Assembly (NCBI GenBank): GCA_026003175.1
Contig: BPGT01000003.1
Coordinates: 372,001 to 436,000, forward strand
Origin: Armatimonadota bacterium
GTDB taxonomy: Bacteria > Armatimonadota > HRBIN16
Direction: 5' to 3'
Length of the DNA stretch: 64,000 bases
Part shown: piece by piece, positions 39,384 to 48,444 of the stretch
How positions within the stretch are numbered: the first letter of the stretch is position 1
Layout: each line of letters opens with the position of its first letter
The notes under the pieces: generated by a model
The model's input: the letters and a program-made list of their open reading frames with translations, nothing else
Database searches by the model: none
Told to the model about the DNA's origin: nothing
Translations under genes and position numbers: made by a program

Positions 39384-42091
39384 TCATCCCCGACCTTCCC
39401 GAAGTTCCTGACCAGGATACCGAAGTCAAATAGCGTGACCTCTTTATCCCCGTCCAAATCGGCATTGGGGTTCCAGTTGGGATCGCCAGGCACGGAGCCG
39501 AAGGCAGCGACCAGCGCCCCAAAGTCGAAGAGACTGACTTCGTTGTCATCATCGATATCGCCGTTGGTGAGGCTCAAGCGCAAGGGAGCGGTGAGCGGAA
39601 AACGCACGCCGTGAAGCGTCTTCCTCAGCCAGTGAGAGCCTTTCAGGCTCACTTCGTACACACCCGGCGGGATAGAGACGGGTATACGGAAACGTCCCTG
39701 CTCATCCAGCACCACATCCCAGCTGCTGGTGCCAATCTGCATCCGCAGGACGATGTTCTTGGTTGAGGCTATCCAGTCTTCCAGCGTAACCTCACCATCG
39801 TAGAGCAGACTCAATAGTTGCCAGTTCAGCCGGGCGGTAGCGGTATCGCCCTCCTCGAAGTATTCCACCACGATACGGTGCACCCCTCCGCTGAGGGTAC
39901 GCTCAAAGGTGTAGGTGGTATCCGCTTGCGCGAACCATTTATCCAGTACGCTCACGCCGTCTATCCAGATACGCATTCCATCATTCGTAGTGGCAGTGAA
40001 GCGGTAAGTGCCGGGCGCGAAGTACCAGTCTCCTGTCCAGCGCGCGCTGAAGCCATCGCCGGGCAGGGCAGGGTCAGGCGAGCCATGCTGGTAAGCATAG
40101 TCTATGCGGGTCTCCAGACGACTGGTCAGGTAACCCTGCAGGTCTTTCGTCGTGTAATAGTCCGCTCTCCATGCGTTTAGCGGCACCTCGGGGGGAGGGG
40201 GTTCATCTGCCCAGCTTACCTGCACCCGCGCGGTACCCGTGCGGTGCCGGTAGCGCACCTGCACACGGTGGTATTCGCTCTGTGGGGAGGGTTGTCCCGG
40301 CACTACGTAGGGCGCATCCCGCGACGTGTAGATAATCGGTGTCCACGTTCGCAAGGTGGTATTCTCCCGGGCGTCGAAGACGAGCCTGCCATCGATAATC
40401 AGCTGTATCCCGCCGTCGGCGGTGATGGTGAACTTCTTCCAGCCTTCGGTGAAGCGGATATTGCCCAGCCAGTACACGCTGAAGTTGTCCGGGTCAACGT
40501 CGGGCGCGGGTGAGCCGGTCCAGGTGAAGTTGATGGCATTGTCCGTTCGGTAGCGCACGAAGGTCTGGAAGTTGTCGCCGTTGAAGTAGTTGCCTCGCCA
40601 GCGGTCGCGGGGCACAGTGACAGGATTATCGCGCAGGTCTATCTGGTGCACGTAGTAGCCATGCGTGAACAGTTGCCCCGGCGGCGCCGCCCAGCGTTGC
40701 AGGTTGAAGTCGGTAATCTCCTGAAACAGGAAGTAGAGTTGCCCGCGGTAGCGCAGTTTCAAGATAATCACGCCCCGATTCACGCTGGGGTAACCGAACG
40801 GGTTGCTTCCCAGATGGATCATGCCGTTCTCATCGGTGACGAAGGTCATATCGGGCACGTTATCGTAGGATTTGCCGTAGATGCCGGGGTAGGGTCCTGC
40901 CTGATAGATATCCACCCGCGCCCCGACGATAGGCACACCGTTCTGGTCAATGAACTGGATGTGGTTGGCATCAGGCAGGTCATTGAGGAAAACACCGATA
41001 TCGGGTGGGGCGTTCATGTTGCCCCTGCCGCGCTTGTGGTGCTTCCAGTTCCACACCGCTGTACTGTAGGCATCGTAGAAGGGTGGCCCTGCACCCATGA
41101 TGTCGCGCCACTTGTTGTAGTACACGCCCTCCCATGCGATTTTGGGCATCAACGAAGTACCCGCCACGAGGTTACCGTAATCGTCAGTTATCTGGATGGG
41201 CAGGGGATAGCCCGGATAGGCAGACTGATGCACGTCCAGCCCATACAGGTCGATATGATAGCGTGCGTGGTTCATTTCGTGGATACTGCCGAAGTCGATG
41301 AAAAACGGCCCGTTCCAGCGGAAGCCGTAGAAACCATCCGGTTGAATATCCTCTGGGTGATAGGGATAGCCCCATTGCATATCCACCGTGCGGTCGCGAG
41401 CATCGGGGTTATTGGTCGGTAATCCGCCTGCAAGGGGCAGTGCACCATCAGGCACTACTACTACCTTATCCAGCGCTATCCTGTCCAGCGCGCCGTCGGG
41501 GGAGGATGGATAAATAGCTTTAGCGAGCCACTCGTTCCAGCGGCGAACCATGCGTTGCCCCCAGTCTTCAAAGCCGTTTGCGCCGTCGTTGAGTAGATAC
41601 TGGTTGTTGTGGAAGTAGTTGTACAGGCTTTGCTCTACCCACAAACCGACCAGCAGAGCATTGGTACGGATTGAAACGCGGTTGTTCAGCTTCGAGATTT
41701 CGTACAGCGTGCCCGCAGGGTCGGCACGGAACTCCAGCGTGTGGTTGGTGCTCTCCCAGAACCATTCGTAGGGTATCGTCACCTCTTGCCCGGGCTGGAT
41801 GGTAACTACCCCGGATGCCGCCAACCCGCCGTCGAACCACCACTCATAAGGCACGGACACGGCCTCGGTGCCCCAGTTTTTGATGTGGGCGAAGTAGGTA
41901 ACCTGCTGCCCGGGAGCCGGAAGTCCGCTGGTGTAACTCATGTCGTTAGGGTCAAAGGCAAGACGCGGCGTGCGCTCAATGTAGAGCACGTCCACATCGG
42001 GCAGGAAGTTGGTTGTTGGAACCTGTGCGTATATAGGATAGGCGAGGACAAACCATACGGCACAGACGATGAGAAGTTGCAAGAGTCGCAT
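39380..42091 (-). CDS. Large secreted protein: CARDB, HExxH region, two PA14 domains, dockerin-like C-terminus
   Basis: Exported protein of 903 residues with signal peptide LLIVCAVWFVLAYPIYAQ. About 50-150 is a CARDB-like Ig fold (TYFAHIKNWGTEAVSVPY). About 150-480 is a domain I do not recognise that carries IHEMNHARYH near residue 270, an HExxH motif suggesting a zinc metallopeptidase. About 500-625 and 640-765 are PA14 domains (IIDGRLVFDARE, WIDGVSVLDKWF). A carbohydrate-type beta domain follows, then two dockerin/EF-hand-like repeats (DIDDDNEVSLFDFG and DLDGDKEVTLFDFG, about 845-900). The PA14 domains suggest glycan binding. Domain edges are approximate. Confidence 0.8.
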   Translation of the reverse strand: MRLLQLLIVCAVWFVLAYPIYAQVPTTNFLPDVDVLYIERTPRLAFDPNDMSYTSGLPAPGQQVTYFAHIKNWGTEAVSVPYEWWFDGGLAASGVVTIQPGQEVTIPYEWFWESTNHTLEFRADPAGTLYEISKLNNRVSIRTNALLVGLWVEQSLYNYFHNNQYLLNDGANGFEDWGQRMVRRWNEWLAKAIYPSSPDGALDRIALDKVVVVPDGALPLAGGLPTNNPDARDRTVDMQWGYPYHPEDIQPDGFYGFRWNGPFFIDFGSIHEMNHARYHIDLYGLDVHQSAYPGYPLPIQITDDYGNLVAGTSLMPKIAWEGVYYNKWRDIMGAGPPFYDAYSTAVWNWKHHKRGRGNMNAPPDIGVFLNDLPDANHIQFIDQNGVPIVGARVDIYQAGPYPGIYGKSYDNVPDMTFVTDENGMIHLGSNPFGYPSVNRGVIILKLRYRGQLYFLFQEITDFNLQRWAAPPGQLFTHGYYVHQIDLRDNPVTVPRDRWRGNYFNGDNFQTFVRYRTDNAINFTWTGSPAPDVDPDNFSVYWLGNIRFTEGWKKFTITADGGIQLIIDGRLVFDARENTTLRTWTPIIYTSRDAPYVVPGQPSPQSEYHRVQVRYRHRTGTARVQVSWADEPPPPEVPLNAWRADYYTTKDLQGYLTSRLETRIDYAYQHGSPDPALPGDGFSARWTGDWYFAPGTYRFTATTNDGMRIWIDGVSVLDKWFAQADTTYTFERTLSGGVHRIVVEYFEEGDTATARLNWQLLSLLYDGEVTLEDWIASTKNIVLRMQIGTSSWDVVLDEQGRFRIPVSIPPGVYEVSLKGSHWLRKTLHGVRFPLTAPLRLSLTNGDIDDDNEVSLFDFGALVAAFGSVPGDPNWNPNADLDGDKEVTLFDFGILVRNFGKVGDD

Positions 42092-42189
42092 TAGGGTTAC
42101 CCCTTTCTATAGGATGACGCTGGCAAAGAGCCTTAATAGCACCTCTATCAAGGTTAACCGCGCTTCTTATACCTTGCCTCACCGTGCGC

Positions 42190-42218
42190 ATTATACTACT
42201 ATCGGCAGAGCAGGTCAA
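42190..42218 (-). promoter_or_regulatory. Promoter for the PA14/dockerin-like gene
   Basis: On the minus strand TTGACC (42218-42213), a 17-base spacer and a perfect TATAAT (42195-42190), about 100 bases before the start codon. Confidence 0.65.
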
Positions 42219-42325
42219 TCAAACCGGAGCGCTGTTGGGTGGGTTCCTCTCTCCCGTGATAAGATGGCAACGGCAGGATTCCCCCAGCCTGTAACGAACA
42301 CAAAATCGCCGGAGGAAAGACGACG

Positions 42326-43003
42326 ATGGAGCGCGTTCCAAAAGGACTATGGACCGTCGGTGCGCTGGTGGCAGTTACCTGCGGCATTGTGCTGTGGCAG
42401 GGGATGTTTTCTGGCAGCGATGTGCCCGCACCCACTGCGGTGATCGGCGACACTCGGCAGCAATCGCCGCCCGCGTTTTCCACCCCAGCACCACCCCCTG
42501 AAACCGGTGACGCCGTTCCTTCTCAGCAGACACCGCTTGCCGGCAGCGATGAAATCGTGGTGCATGTGGCGGGTGCGGTCAAAAAACCGGGTCTCGTGCG
42601 AATACCGCGCGGCAGTCGGGTAAATGATGCGGTGAAAGCGGCGGGTGGTTTCAGCAGCCAGGCAGACCCCGACTCGGTGAATCTGGCACAACAGTTGGAG
42701 GACGGCGTGCAAGTATACGTGCCCCGCAAAGGCGAAGCGGTACAGGTGGAAGGACGTGTGGGACCGGCTTGGCAGGGCGAAGTACCACGGCGCAAGGAGA
42801 CCCCTTCGGGCAAAATCAATATCAACACTGCGAGTGCTGAACAGCTGGAGAGCCTGCCCGGCGTAGGACCCGCTACCGCCCGCGCGATTATCGAATACCG
42901 CAAGCAGAACGGCGGCTTTAGCTCCATCGACGAGCTGTTGGATGTGCGCGGTATTGGACCCAAAAAGCTGGAGCAGATACGACCTTATGTGACGTTACGA
43001 TAA
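42326..43003 (+). CDS. comEA: ComEA family DNA-binding protein (SLBB + helix-hairpin-helix)
   Basis: Membrane-anchored DNA receptor of natural transformation, 225 residues. An N-terminal membrane helix (LWTVGALVAVTCGIVLWQG) is followed by a Pro/Thr-rich linker, an SLBB domain (VVHVAGAVKKPGLVRIP, about 75-130) and a C-terminal double helix-hairpin-helix (ININTASAEQLESLPGVGPA, about 160-225). The domain order is that of ComEA. CGGAGGAAAG precedes the ATG. comEC is not in the window, but the nearby prepilin-like gene would fit a DNA-uptake role; that link is only inference. Confidence 0.92.
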   Translation: MERVPKGLWTVGALVAVTCGIVLWQGMFSGSDVPAPTAVIGDTRQQSPPAFSTPAPPPETGDAVPSQQTPLAGSDEIVVHVAGAVKKPGLVRIPRGSRVNDAVKAAGGFSSQADPDSVNLAQQLEDGVQVYVPRKGEAVQVEGRVGPAWQGEVPRRKETPSGKININTASAEQLESLPGVGPATARAIIEYRKQNGGFSSIDELLDVRGIGPKKLEQIRPYVTLR

Positions 43004-43031
43004 AAAGGCGCCGGGCAAACTGCCCAGCGCC
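43002..43031 (-). terminator. Terminator of the second prepilin gene
   Basis: On the minus strand a stem GGCGC-GGGC / GCCC-GCGCC with one mismatch (43031-43007) is followed by TTTTTA (43006-43001). It also separates this gene from convergent comEA. Confidence 0.75.
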
Positions 43032-43049
43032 CATACTATATGCAAGCGA

Positions 43050-43919
43050 TTAGTTACAGGTTTTGCCCTGCGGATAGGTGTAGATACCCATCGCTTCGTA
43101 ATCACAGATGAGCTGCGCCTGCGACTTGCGCGAACCGTCCGGGTTGGTCAGGGCAGGGTCGCGATAGTACTTGGCGTGCCCATCCGCGAAAATCCAGTTG
43201 CGCCCGTTCTGGTGTCTCTGCCCCTTGGGCCAGCGGCGGTTGGGAGCGGAGTTGTCGTAGCCCGGCGCGATATACCATCCCGCAAAGGCGTTGCCGTTGG
43301 ATTCAATGCGGCTGCCTACGTCGGTGACGTAGAAGGTTTGTGCCGGGAACTGGATGGATGCCATCGGTAGCATCTTACGGCAGTCGTAGGCATCCCACGA
43401 GACGTAGTACCCGCCTGCCAGATAGTAGTTGCCTGCGTACGACAGGGGCAAAACGTCACGCATGCCGTTCACTACGCTGCGAATACCGGAGTATGCTCTG
43501 GGCACCCCTGCCGCCAGCAGCTGCGCCTCGTAGCAGTAGGAGCCGTACTTGTTGAAGCCGCCCTTGTCTGGGTCGCTGGGACAGACCAGAATCTGGTAGT
43601 TCTTTTGATAGGGCATAATCGCCAGCGGGAAAGCGAACACGCCGCTCCAGTAGGGGTCCGAGCCGCTGGTGTCTACACGACAACCCTGTGACTGCGGCGC
43701 ACTACAGGGACCTACCCATCCGGTCTCGGGAAGAGTCTCATCGTAGTCCTGAGCGTACATCATGGATGCCAGACCAATCTGCTTCGCGTTGGAGAGGCAT
43801 TGCGTCTTGCGCGCCTGTTCTCTGGCTTGAGCAAACACGGGGAACAGGATGGCTGCCAGAATCGCAATAATCGCGATGACCACGAGCAGCTCAATCAAGG
43901 TGAAAGCACGCTTGCGCAT
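43050..43919 (-). CDS. Type II prepilin-like protein (second copy)
   Basis: 289-residue prepilin-like protein starting [19 protein letters not shown], with the same cleavage/methylation motif and following helix as the protein at 102-866, and [13 protein letters not shown] near residue 240. An AGGAGG box lies eight bases before the ATG at 43919; the in-frame upstream ATGs lack one. Several paired cysteines are present ([14 protein letters not shown]). A consensus-like promoter (43955-43984) and a terminator bracket it as a single-gene transcript. Confidence 0.9.
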   Translation of the reverse strand: MRKRAFTLIELLVVIAIIAILAAILFPVFAQAREQARKTQCLSNAKQIGLASMMYAQDYDETLPETGWVGPCSAPQSQGCRVDTSGSDPYWSGVFAFPLAIMPYQKNYQILVCPSDPDKGGFNKYGSYCYEAQLLAAGVPRAYSGIRSVVNGMRDVLPLSYAGNYYLAGGYYVSWDAYDCRKMLPMASIQFPAQTFYVTDVGSRIESNGNAFAGWYIAPGYDNSAPNRRWPKGQRHQNGRNWIFADGHAKYYRDPALTNPDGSRKSQAQLICDYEAMGIYTYPQGKTCN

Positions 43920-43954
43920 GGAAAACACCTCCTGAACTTTATTTAACATCACAA

Positions 43955-43984
43955 ATTATATCCTATGAGGGACACGTGCGTCAA
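43955..43984 (-). promoter_or_regulatory. Promoter for the second prepilin gene
   Basis: On the minus strand TTGACG (43984-43979), an 18-base spacer and a perfect TATAAT (43960-43955), 36 bases before the start codon. Confidence 0.7.
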
Positions 43985-44019
43985 GCAGTTAAAGCAAGAA
44001 GGATCGGATATGATGTTAA

Positions 44020-44043
44020 GGAATATTTATAGGAATATTTATA
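44020..44043. repeat. Tandem 12-bp repeat upstream of the UroD-like gene
   Basis: GGAATATTTATA occurs twice head to tail (44020-44031, 44032-44043). It is AT-rich and lies in the promoter region of the following gene, so it could be a regulator site or simple slippage. Confidence 0.6.
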
Positions 44044-44124
44044 GCCTACGAGGATCGAGTGGCAGGTAGATTGCGGGGAGGCGGGGAATCTGAAATCAAA
44101 GACTCTGCATGGGTAGAAAGAGAT

Positions 44125-45225
44125 ATGTGGCGACATGTTCCTGTAAAAAATCCTCAGCCCAACGTGCAGGAGTTTATCGATGTTCTGCTGGGACGGATAC
44201 CGCAGCAACGTACTCCTCTGGTGGAATACATTGTAGACGATGTGGTCATGCGCCCGATAGTGACCGAGCTCATGGGCAGGGAGTGGATCACGCCTCAAGG
44301 CGACCGCGAGTCGCTGAAGGCTTTTCTCGATATGGTAATCGATTTCTGGTATCGCATGGGCTATGACTTCGTGCGCCTTGAGATTGGCTTGCCGTTTCAG
44401 GAGAGGCATCTGGTTACCGCCGACACCGCTTCCAGCAAACAACGCGCCTGGGCGGACGAACATCAGGGCGCGATTAGCAGCTGGGAGGACTTCGAGAGGT
44501 ACCCCTGGCCTTGCATCGAGGATGTGGACTTCTTCGCGCTGGAGTACATCAATGACCATCTGCCCGATGGAATGGGCTTTATCTCCTCGCACGCGGCGGG
44601 CATCTTCGAGCACCTCTCCTGGATTATGTCGCTAGAAGGATTATGTCTTGCGCTGTACGATGATCCTGGGCTGGTGCAGGCGGTAAGCGACCGTATCGGC
44701 GCGCTCATCACGCAGTTCTACGAGCACCTGTTGCAGCTGGATAACCTGGTGGCGGTCTTCCCGGGCGACGATATGGGCTTTCGCTCCGGCACGCTGATTG
44801 CCCCCGACGCCCTGCGCGAATACTGTCTGCCCTGGCACAAGCGGTGGGCGCAGATGGCGCATGAGCGCGGCTTGCCTTACTTCCTGCACTCCTGCGGCAA
44901 CCTGCAAGCCATTATGGAAGACCTGATTAGCGAGGTGCGTATCGACGGCAAGCACTCCTTCGAAGATGCCATTATTCCCGTGCAGGAGTTTCAGGAGCTA
45001 TACGGCGACCGCATCGCGGTGCTGGGCGGGATGGACCTGAATATCCTCTCGGCAGGCACGCCCGAAGAGGTGCGCCGGCATACCCGCGAATTGATAGAGA
45101 CCTGCGGAGCACGCGGCCGATATGCTATCGGTTCAGGCAACTCCATCCCCAGCTATGTGCCGGTGGAAAACTACCTGTCGATGGTAGACGAGGCGCTGGA
45201 CTGCATGACAGCGCAAGGAGCATAA
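44125..45225 (+). CDS. Uroporphyrinogen decarboxylase-fold methyltransferase-like protein
   Basis: UroD superfamily protein of about 366 residues. HSCGNL (about residue 257) matches the zinc-binding H-x-C motif of the corrinoid/coenzyme M methyltransferases (MtaA, CmuA) rather than heme UroD, and the N-terminal HemE-type Arg motif is not evident. VLGGMDLNIL and AIGSGNSIPSYVP are family blocks. An ATG at 44125 or a GTG at 44059 may start it. The radical SAM gene starts one base after its stop, so the two are very likely co-expressed. The substrate is unknown. Confidence 0.8.
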   Translation: MWRHVPVKNPQPNVQEFIDVLLGRIPQQRTPLVEYIVDDVVMRPIVTELMGREWITPQGDRESLKAFLDMVIDFWYRMGYDFVRLEIGLPFQERHLVTADTASSKQRAWADEHQGAISSWEDFERYPWPCIEDVDFFALEYINDHLPDGMGFISSHAAGIFEHLSWIMSLEGLCLALYDDPGLVQAVSDRIGALITQFYEHLLQLDNLVAVFPGDDMGFRSGTLIAPDALREYCLPWHKRWAQMAHERGLPYFLHSCGNLQAIMEDLISEVRIDGKHSFEDAIIPVQEFQELYGDRIAVLGGMDLNILSAGTPEEVRRHTRELIETCGARGRYAIGSGNSIPSYVPVENYLSMVDEALDCMTAQGA

Positions 45226-45226
45226 C

Positions 45227-46129
45227 ATGTTAACAGGCATCCACTTCTTGCTCACCTACAAATGCCCTTACGAGTGCGACCACTGCTTTGTGTACGGCAG
45301 CCCGAGAGCAAGGGGGACGTTCACCCTGCAGCAGATTATCGCCGTGCTGCGAGAGGCGCAGAAGCTGGGTACCGTACAGACGGTTTTCTTTGAGGGCGGT
45401 GAACCTTTTTTGTACTATCCTCTACTGCTGGAAAGTGTACGTATTGCCCGCGCGATGGGCTTCCATACAGGTATCGTCACCAACGGCTATTTCGCCACCA
45501 GTGTGGAGGATGCCATACTCTGGCTAAAACCCCTGCAAGAGGCGGGCATCGGTGCTGTCAGCTTCAGCGACGACCCCTTCCACAGCGGTTTGGAGGAAGA
45601 TACCCCTGCGAAACGTGCCATGTCGGCGGCGCAACAGCTGGGCATCTCCTGCGGGATAATTTCCATCAGCCCGCCAACAGTCACCTGTCCCGAAGAAGGC
45701 GAAGGCAAGAAGGGTGAACCCATTGTAGGAGGCGGCGTGCGTTTTCGGGGGCGAGCGGTGGAAAAACTGGTGGCAGGGCTTCCCACACGCCCCTGGCACA
45801 CTTTCACCGAATGTCCCTTCGAGAACCTGCGTGACCCCGGTCGGGTGCATGTGGACGCCTATGGCAACGTGCATCTCTGTCAAGGGTTATGCATGGGCAA
45901 CCTGTGGAAGAGCCCGCTTTCACAGCTGGTGAGACAGTACCGGGCAGAGGAACACCCGATATGCGCTCCGCTAGTGGAAGGCGGTCCCGCCGAACTCGCC
46001 CGACGGTTTGGGTACCCTGTGGAGTCGGGCTATGTGGAAGCATGTCATCTGTGTTACCTCGTGCGCCGTGCGTTGAGGCAACGATTCCCCGAATATCTCG
46101 CTCCGCCGCAAGTATATGGGCTGGGATAA
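45227..46129 (+). CDS. Radical SAM protein paired with the UroD-like gene
   Basis: Radical SAM enzyme of 300 residues. CPYECDHCFVYG near residue 13 is the CxxxCxxC site for the SAM-binding cluster, and FEGGEPFLY is the GGEP motif. A second set of cysteines occurs late in the protein (CPFENL, CQGLC, CAP, CHLC at about 185-285), suggesting an auxiliary cluster as in SPASM-type peptide-modifying enzymes. AAGGAG precedes the ATG. The substrate is unknown, and no small peptide substrate gene is evident nearby. Confidence 0.82.
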   Translation: MLTGIHFLLTYKCPYECDHCFVYGSPRARGTFTLQQIIAVLREAQKLGTVQTVFFEGGEPFLYYPLLLESVRIARAMGFHTGIVTNGYFATSVEDAILWLKPLQEAGIGAVSFSDDPFHSGLEEDTPAKRAMSAAQQLGISCGIISISPPTVTCPEEGEGKKGEPIVGGGVRFRGRAVEKLVAGLPTRPWHTFTECPFENLRDPGRVHVDAYGNVHLCQGLCMGNLWKSPLSQLVRQYRAEEHPICAPLVEGGPAELARRFGYPVESGYVEACHLCYLVRRALRQRFPEYLAPPQVYGLG

Positions 46130-46168
46130 GAAGGGTCAGTCCATGAAACCTTCCTCCTGCCCGGACGT

Positions 46169-46265
46169 CACGTTCCCCAACAGCTCGGCGGGAGCCTCGC
46201 CCTCCAGGGGGATAGGGGCGTGTGCACGTCTGGAGGGCGAACCTCCCGGTGAGCCGAACGTTACC
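46169..46265. repeat. Imperfect inverted-repeat element in the gap before pdhA
   Basis: The arms 46169-46206 and 46231-46265 are inverted copies sharing TGGAGGGCGA, CTCCCG, GAGC and GAACGT, and could fold into a long hairpin. The gap 46130-46432 holds no gene. A second small hairpin (GCGGCG at 46311-46316 with CGCCGC further on) lies nearer pdhA. It looks like a dispersed palindromic repeat. Confidence 0.65.
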
Positions 46266-46432
46266 TCCACCGCTTGCAGGAGTTGCCTCTTTTGTGCCAC
46301 AATATGATACGCGGCGAGCGTTGCACAGCGCCCGCCGCGATAGTGTGTGTACGGATGGCTATTCCTCTCCGTGCACCAACCCAGGCGTCGGCGCACATCT
46401 GACGCTGGACAGAAATTGAGGAGGAACATATC

Positions 46433-47464
46433 GTGAAGGCTGAGGTACCTGTAAAAAAGACGCTGCCGGGCTCTTTAACCCCGCAACGCTTGGTAGAACT
46501 ATACCGCACCATGCTGCTGATTCGCCACTTCGAAGAGCAATGCGCTCCCGCCTACCGACAGGGTAAAATGGGCGGATATATGCATGTGTATATTGGGCAA
46601 GAAGCAGTCGCCACCGGCTTTATCGCCCACATGCGCGACGATGACTACATGCTCTGCTCCTATCGGGACCACGGTCACGCTCTCGCGCGCGGCACCGACC
46701 CCCGCCGAATCATGGCGGAGCTGTTCGGGCGTTATACGGGCGTCGCCAAGGGGAAAGGCGGCTCCATGCATCTGGTGGATGTGGAACGAGGCTTCCTGGG
46801 CGGATACGGCATCGTGGGAGGTATGGTGCCACTGGCGGTCGGCGTGGGCTACGCAATCCGCTACCGCGGCACCGACCAGGTGTGCCTGTGCTTTTTCGGT
46901 GATGGCGCGATGAACATCGGGCCCGTGCACGAGGCGCTGAATATGGCAGCGATATACAAGGTGCCAGTCGTCTTCGTCTGCGAGAACAACCGCTACGCAA
47001 TGGCAACCCCCGTGGAGTTTGCCTCTGCTGTGCCGAGCCTTGCCGAGCGGGCAAAGCAATATGGAATGCCCACCAAACAGATTGGCGGCATGGATCTGCT
47101 GGAAGTGTATCGCGAGGCAGAGGAGATTATCCGCCATGTGCGTACCACCCCTGAACCCTTCTTTGTGGAGGTGCTCACCTACCGTTTTGAAGGACACGGC
47201 ATCGCCGATAACCCCACCAACCAGGCTCTCTACCGTACCAAAGAGGAGGTAGAATACTGGCGACAGCGCGACCCCATTGTGAATACAGCGCGATTCTTGC
47301 TGGAGAACGGTTTTGCTACCGAAAGCGAGCTGCTGGAGTGGGATGCGTACGCGAAACGGCAGGCTCTGGAAGCGGTCGCTTACGCCGATGCCAGTCCTGA
47401 ACCCCCACTGGAGGAGCTCTATCGGGATGTATATACCGACATGGAGGTGCAGGAGTGGCGGTAA
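46433..47464 (+). CDS. pdhA: Pyruvate (2-oxo acid) dehydrogenase E1 alpha subunit
   Basis: Thiamine-diphosphate-dependent E1 alpha of 343 residues. The ThDP motif GDGAMNIGPVHEALNMA ending in CENNRYAMATP (about 160-192) is complete, and YRDHGHALARG and GKGGSMHLVD are family blocks. The start is GTG at 46433 with a strong GAGGAGG site. It overlaps pdhB by 10 bases. Substrate could be pyruvate, acetoin or branched-chain 2-oxo acids; the sequence alone favours the pyruvate/acetoin group. No E3 gene is in the window. Confidence 0.93.
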   Translation: MKAEVPVKKTLPGSLTPQRLVELYRTMLLIRHFEEQCAPAYRQGKMGGYMHVYIGQEAVATGFIAHMRDDDYMLCSYRDHGHALARGTDPRRIMAELFGRYTGVAKGKGGSMHLVDVERGFLGGYGIVGGMVPLAVGVGYAIRYRGTDQVCLCFFGDGAMNIGPVHEALNMAAIYKVPVVFVCENNRYAMATPVEFASAVPSLAERAKQYGMPTKQIGGMDLLEVYREAEEIIRHVRTTPEPFFVEVLTYRFEGHGIADNPTNQALYRTKEEVEYWRQRDPIVNTARFLLENGFATESELLEWDAYAKRQALEAVAYADASPEPPLEELYRDVYTDMEVQEWR

Positions 47465-48432
47465 TCACCTACCGTGAAGCCCTGAGACAGGCGTTAACTG
47501 AGGAGATGGAGCGCGACCCTGGCGTGTTCATCCTGGGCGAAGAGGTCGGCCGCTATCAGGGCACGTTCCGTGTGACGGAGGGCTTGTTACAGCGGTTTGG
47601 CGAGATGCGCGTGGTGGATACGCCCATCTCCGAGTCGGGCATCGCAGGCATGGCAATCGGCGCGGCGATGATTGGCTTGCGCCCGGTGGCGGAGTTCATG
47701 ACCTTCAGCTTCGCGTTGATTGCAGCCGACCAGCTGGTCAACCATGCGGCAAAGATACTGTACATGTTCGGCGGGCAGATTACCGTGCCCGTAGTGTTTC
47801 GCGGTCCGGCTGGCGGTGGGGCACAGCTCTCCGCCCAGCATTCGCACAGCCTCGAATCGTGGTATGCACATATTCCGGGGCTGAAGGTAGTCGCCCCAGC
47901 TACCCCCGCCGACGCCAAAGGGATGCTGAAGACCGCCATCCGCGACAATAACCCGGTTATCTTTATGGAGCACGCAAAGCTATACTCCACGCGCGGGGAG
48001 GTGCCAGAGGGTGAATACACCGTGCCGTTTGGCGTGGCGGACATCAAGCGGGAAGGGCGTGACGTCACCATCATTGCCTATTCACAACCGGTATTACTGG
48101 CTTTGCACGCGGCGCAAAAGCTGGCGGAAACCGAGGGCATCGAGTGCGAAGTGATAGACCTGCGATCGCTACAACCGCTGGATATGGACACAGTACTGCA
48201 TTCCATCCGCAAGACGCACCGGGCGGTGGTGGCGCATGAGGACCACCGCAACGTGGGCTTCGGGGCAGAGGTGGTGGCGCGCATTCAGGAATTCGCCTTC
48301 GATGAACTGGACGCGCCTGTGCTGCGCGTTGCCAGTGCGGACGTGCCCATCCCCTACGCCCGCAATCTGGAGCGCGCCGCCTTCCCCAGCGAGGAAGATA
48401 TCATCCGCGCGGTGAAGCGTGTACTGGCTTAA
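47455..48432 (+). CDS. pdhB: Pyruvate (2-oxo acid) dehydrogenase E1 beta subunit
   Basis: E1 beta subunit of 325 residues that completes the ThDP site and contacts E2. Family blocks ILGEEVGRYQGTFRVTEGL, DTPISESGIAGMAIGAA, RGPAGGGAQLSAQHS and VVAHEDHRNVGFG are all present. The start is GTG inside the end of pdhA, so translation is coupled. E2 follows after 12 bases with AAGGAGGAG. Confidence 0.95.
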   Translation: MAVITYREALRQALTEEMERDPGVFILGEEVGRYQGTFRVTEGLLQRFGEMRVVDTPISESGIAGMAIGAAMIGLRPVAEFMTFSFALIAADQLVNHAAKILYMFGGQITVPVVFRGPAGGGAQLSAQHSHSLESWYAHIPGLKVVAPATPADAKGMLKTAIRDNNPVIFMEHAKLYSTRGEVPEGEYTVPFGVADIKREGRDVTIIAYSQPVLLALHAAQKLAETEGIECEVIDLRSLQPLDMDTVLHSIRKTHRAVVAHEDHRNVGFGAEVVARIQEFAFDELDAPVLRVASADVPIPYARNLERAAFPSEEDIIRAVKRVLA

Positions 48433-48444
48433 GGAGGAGAACGG

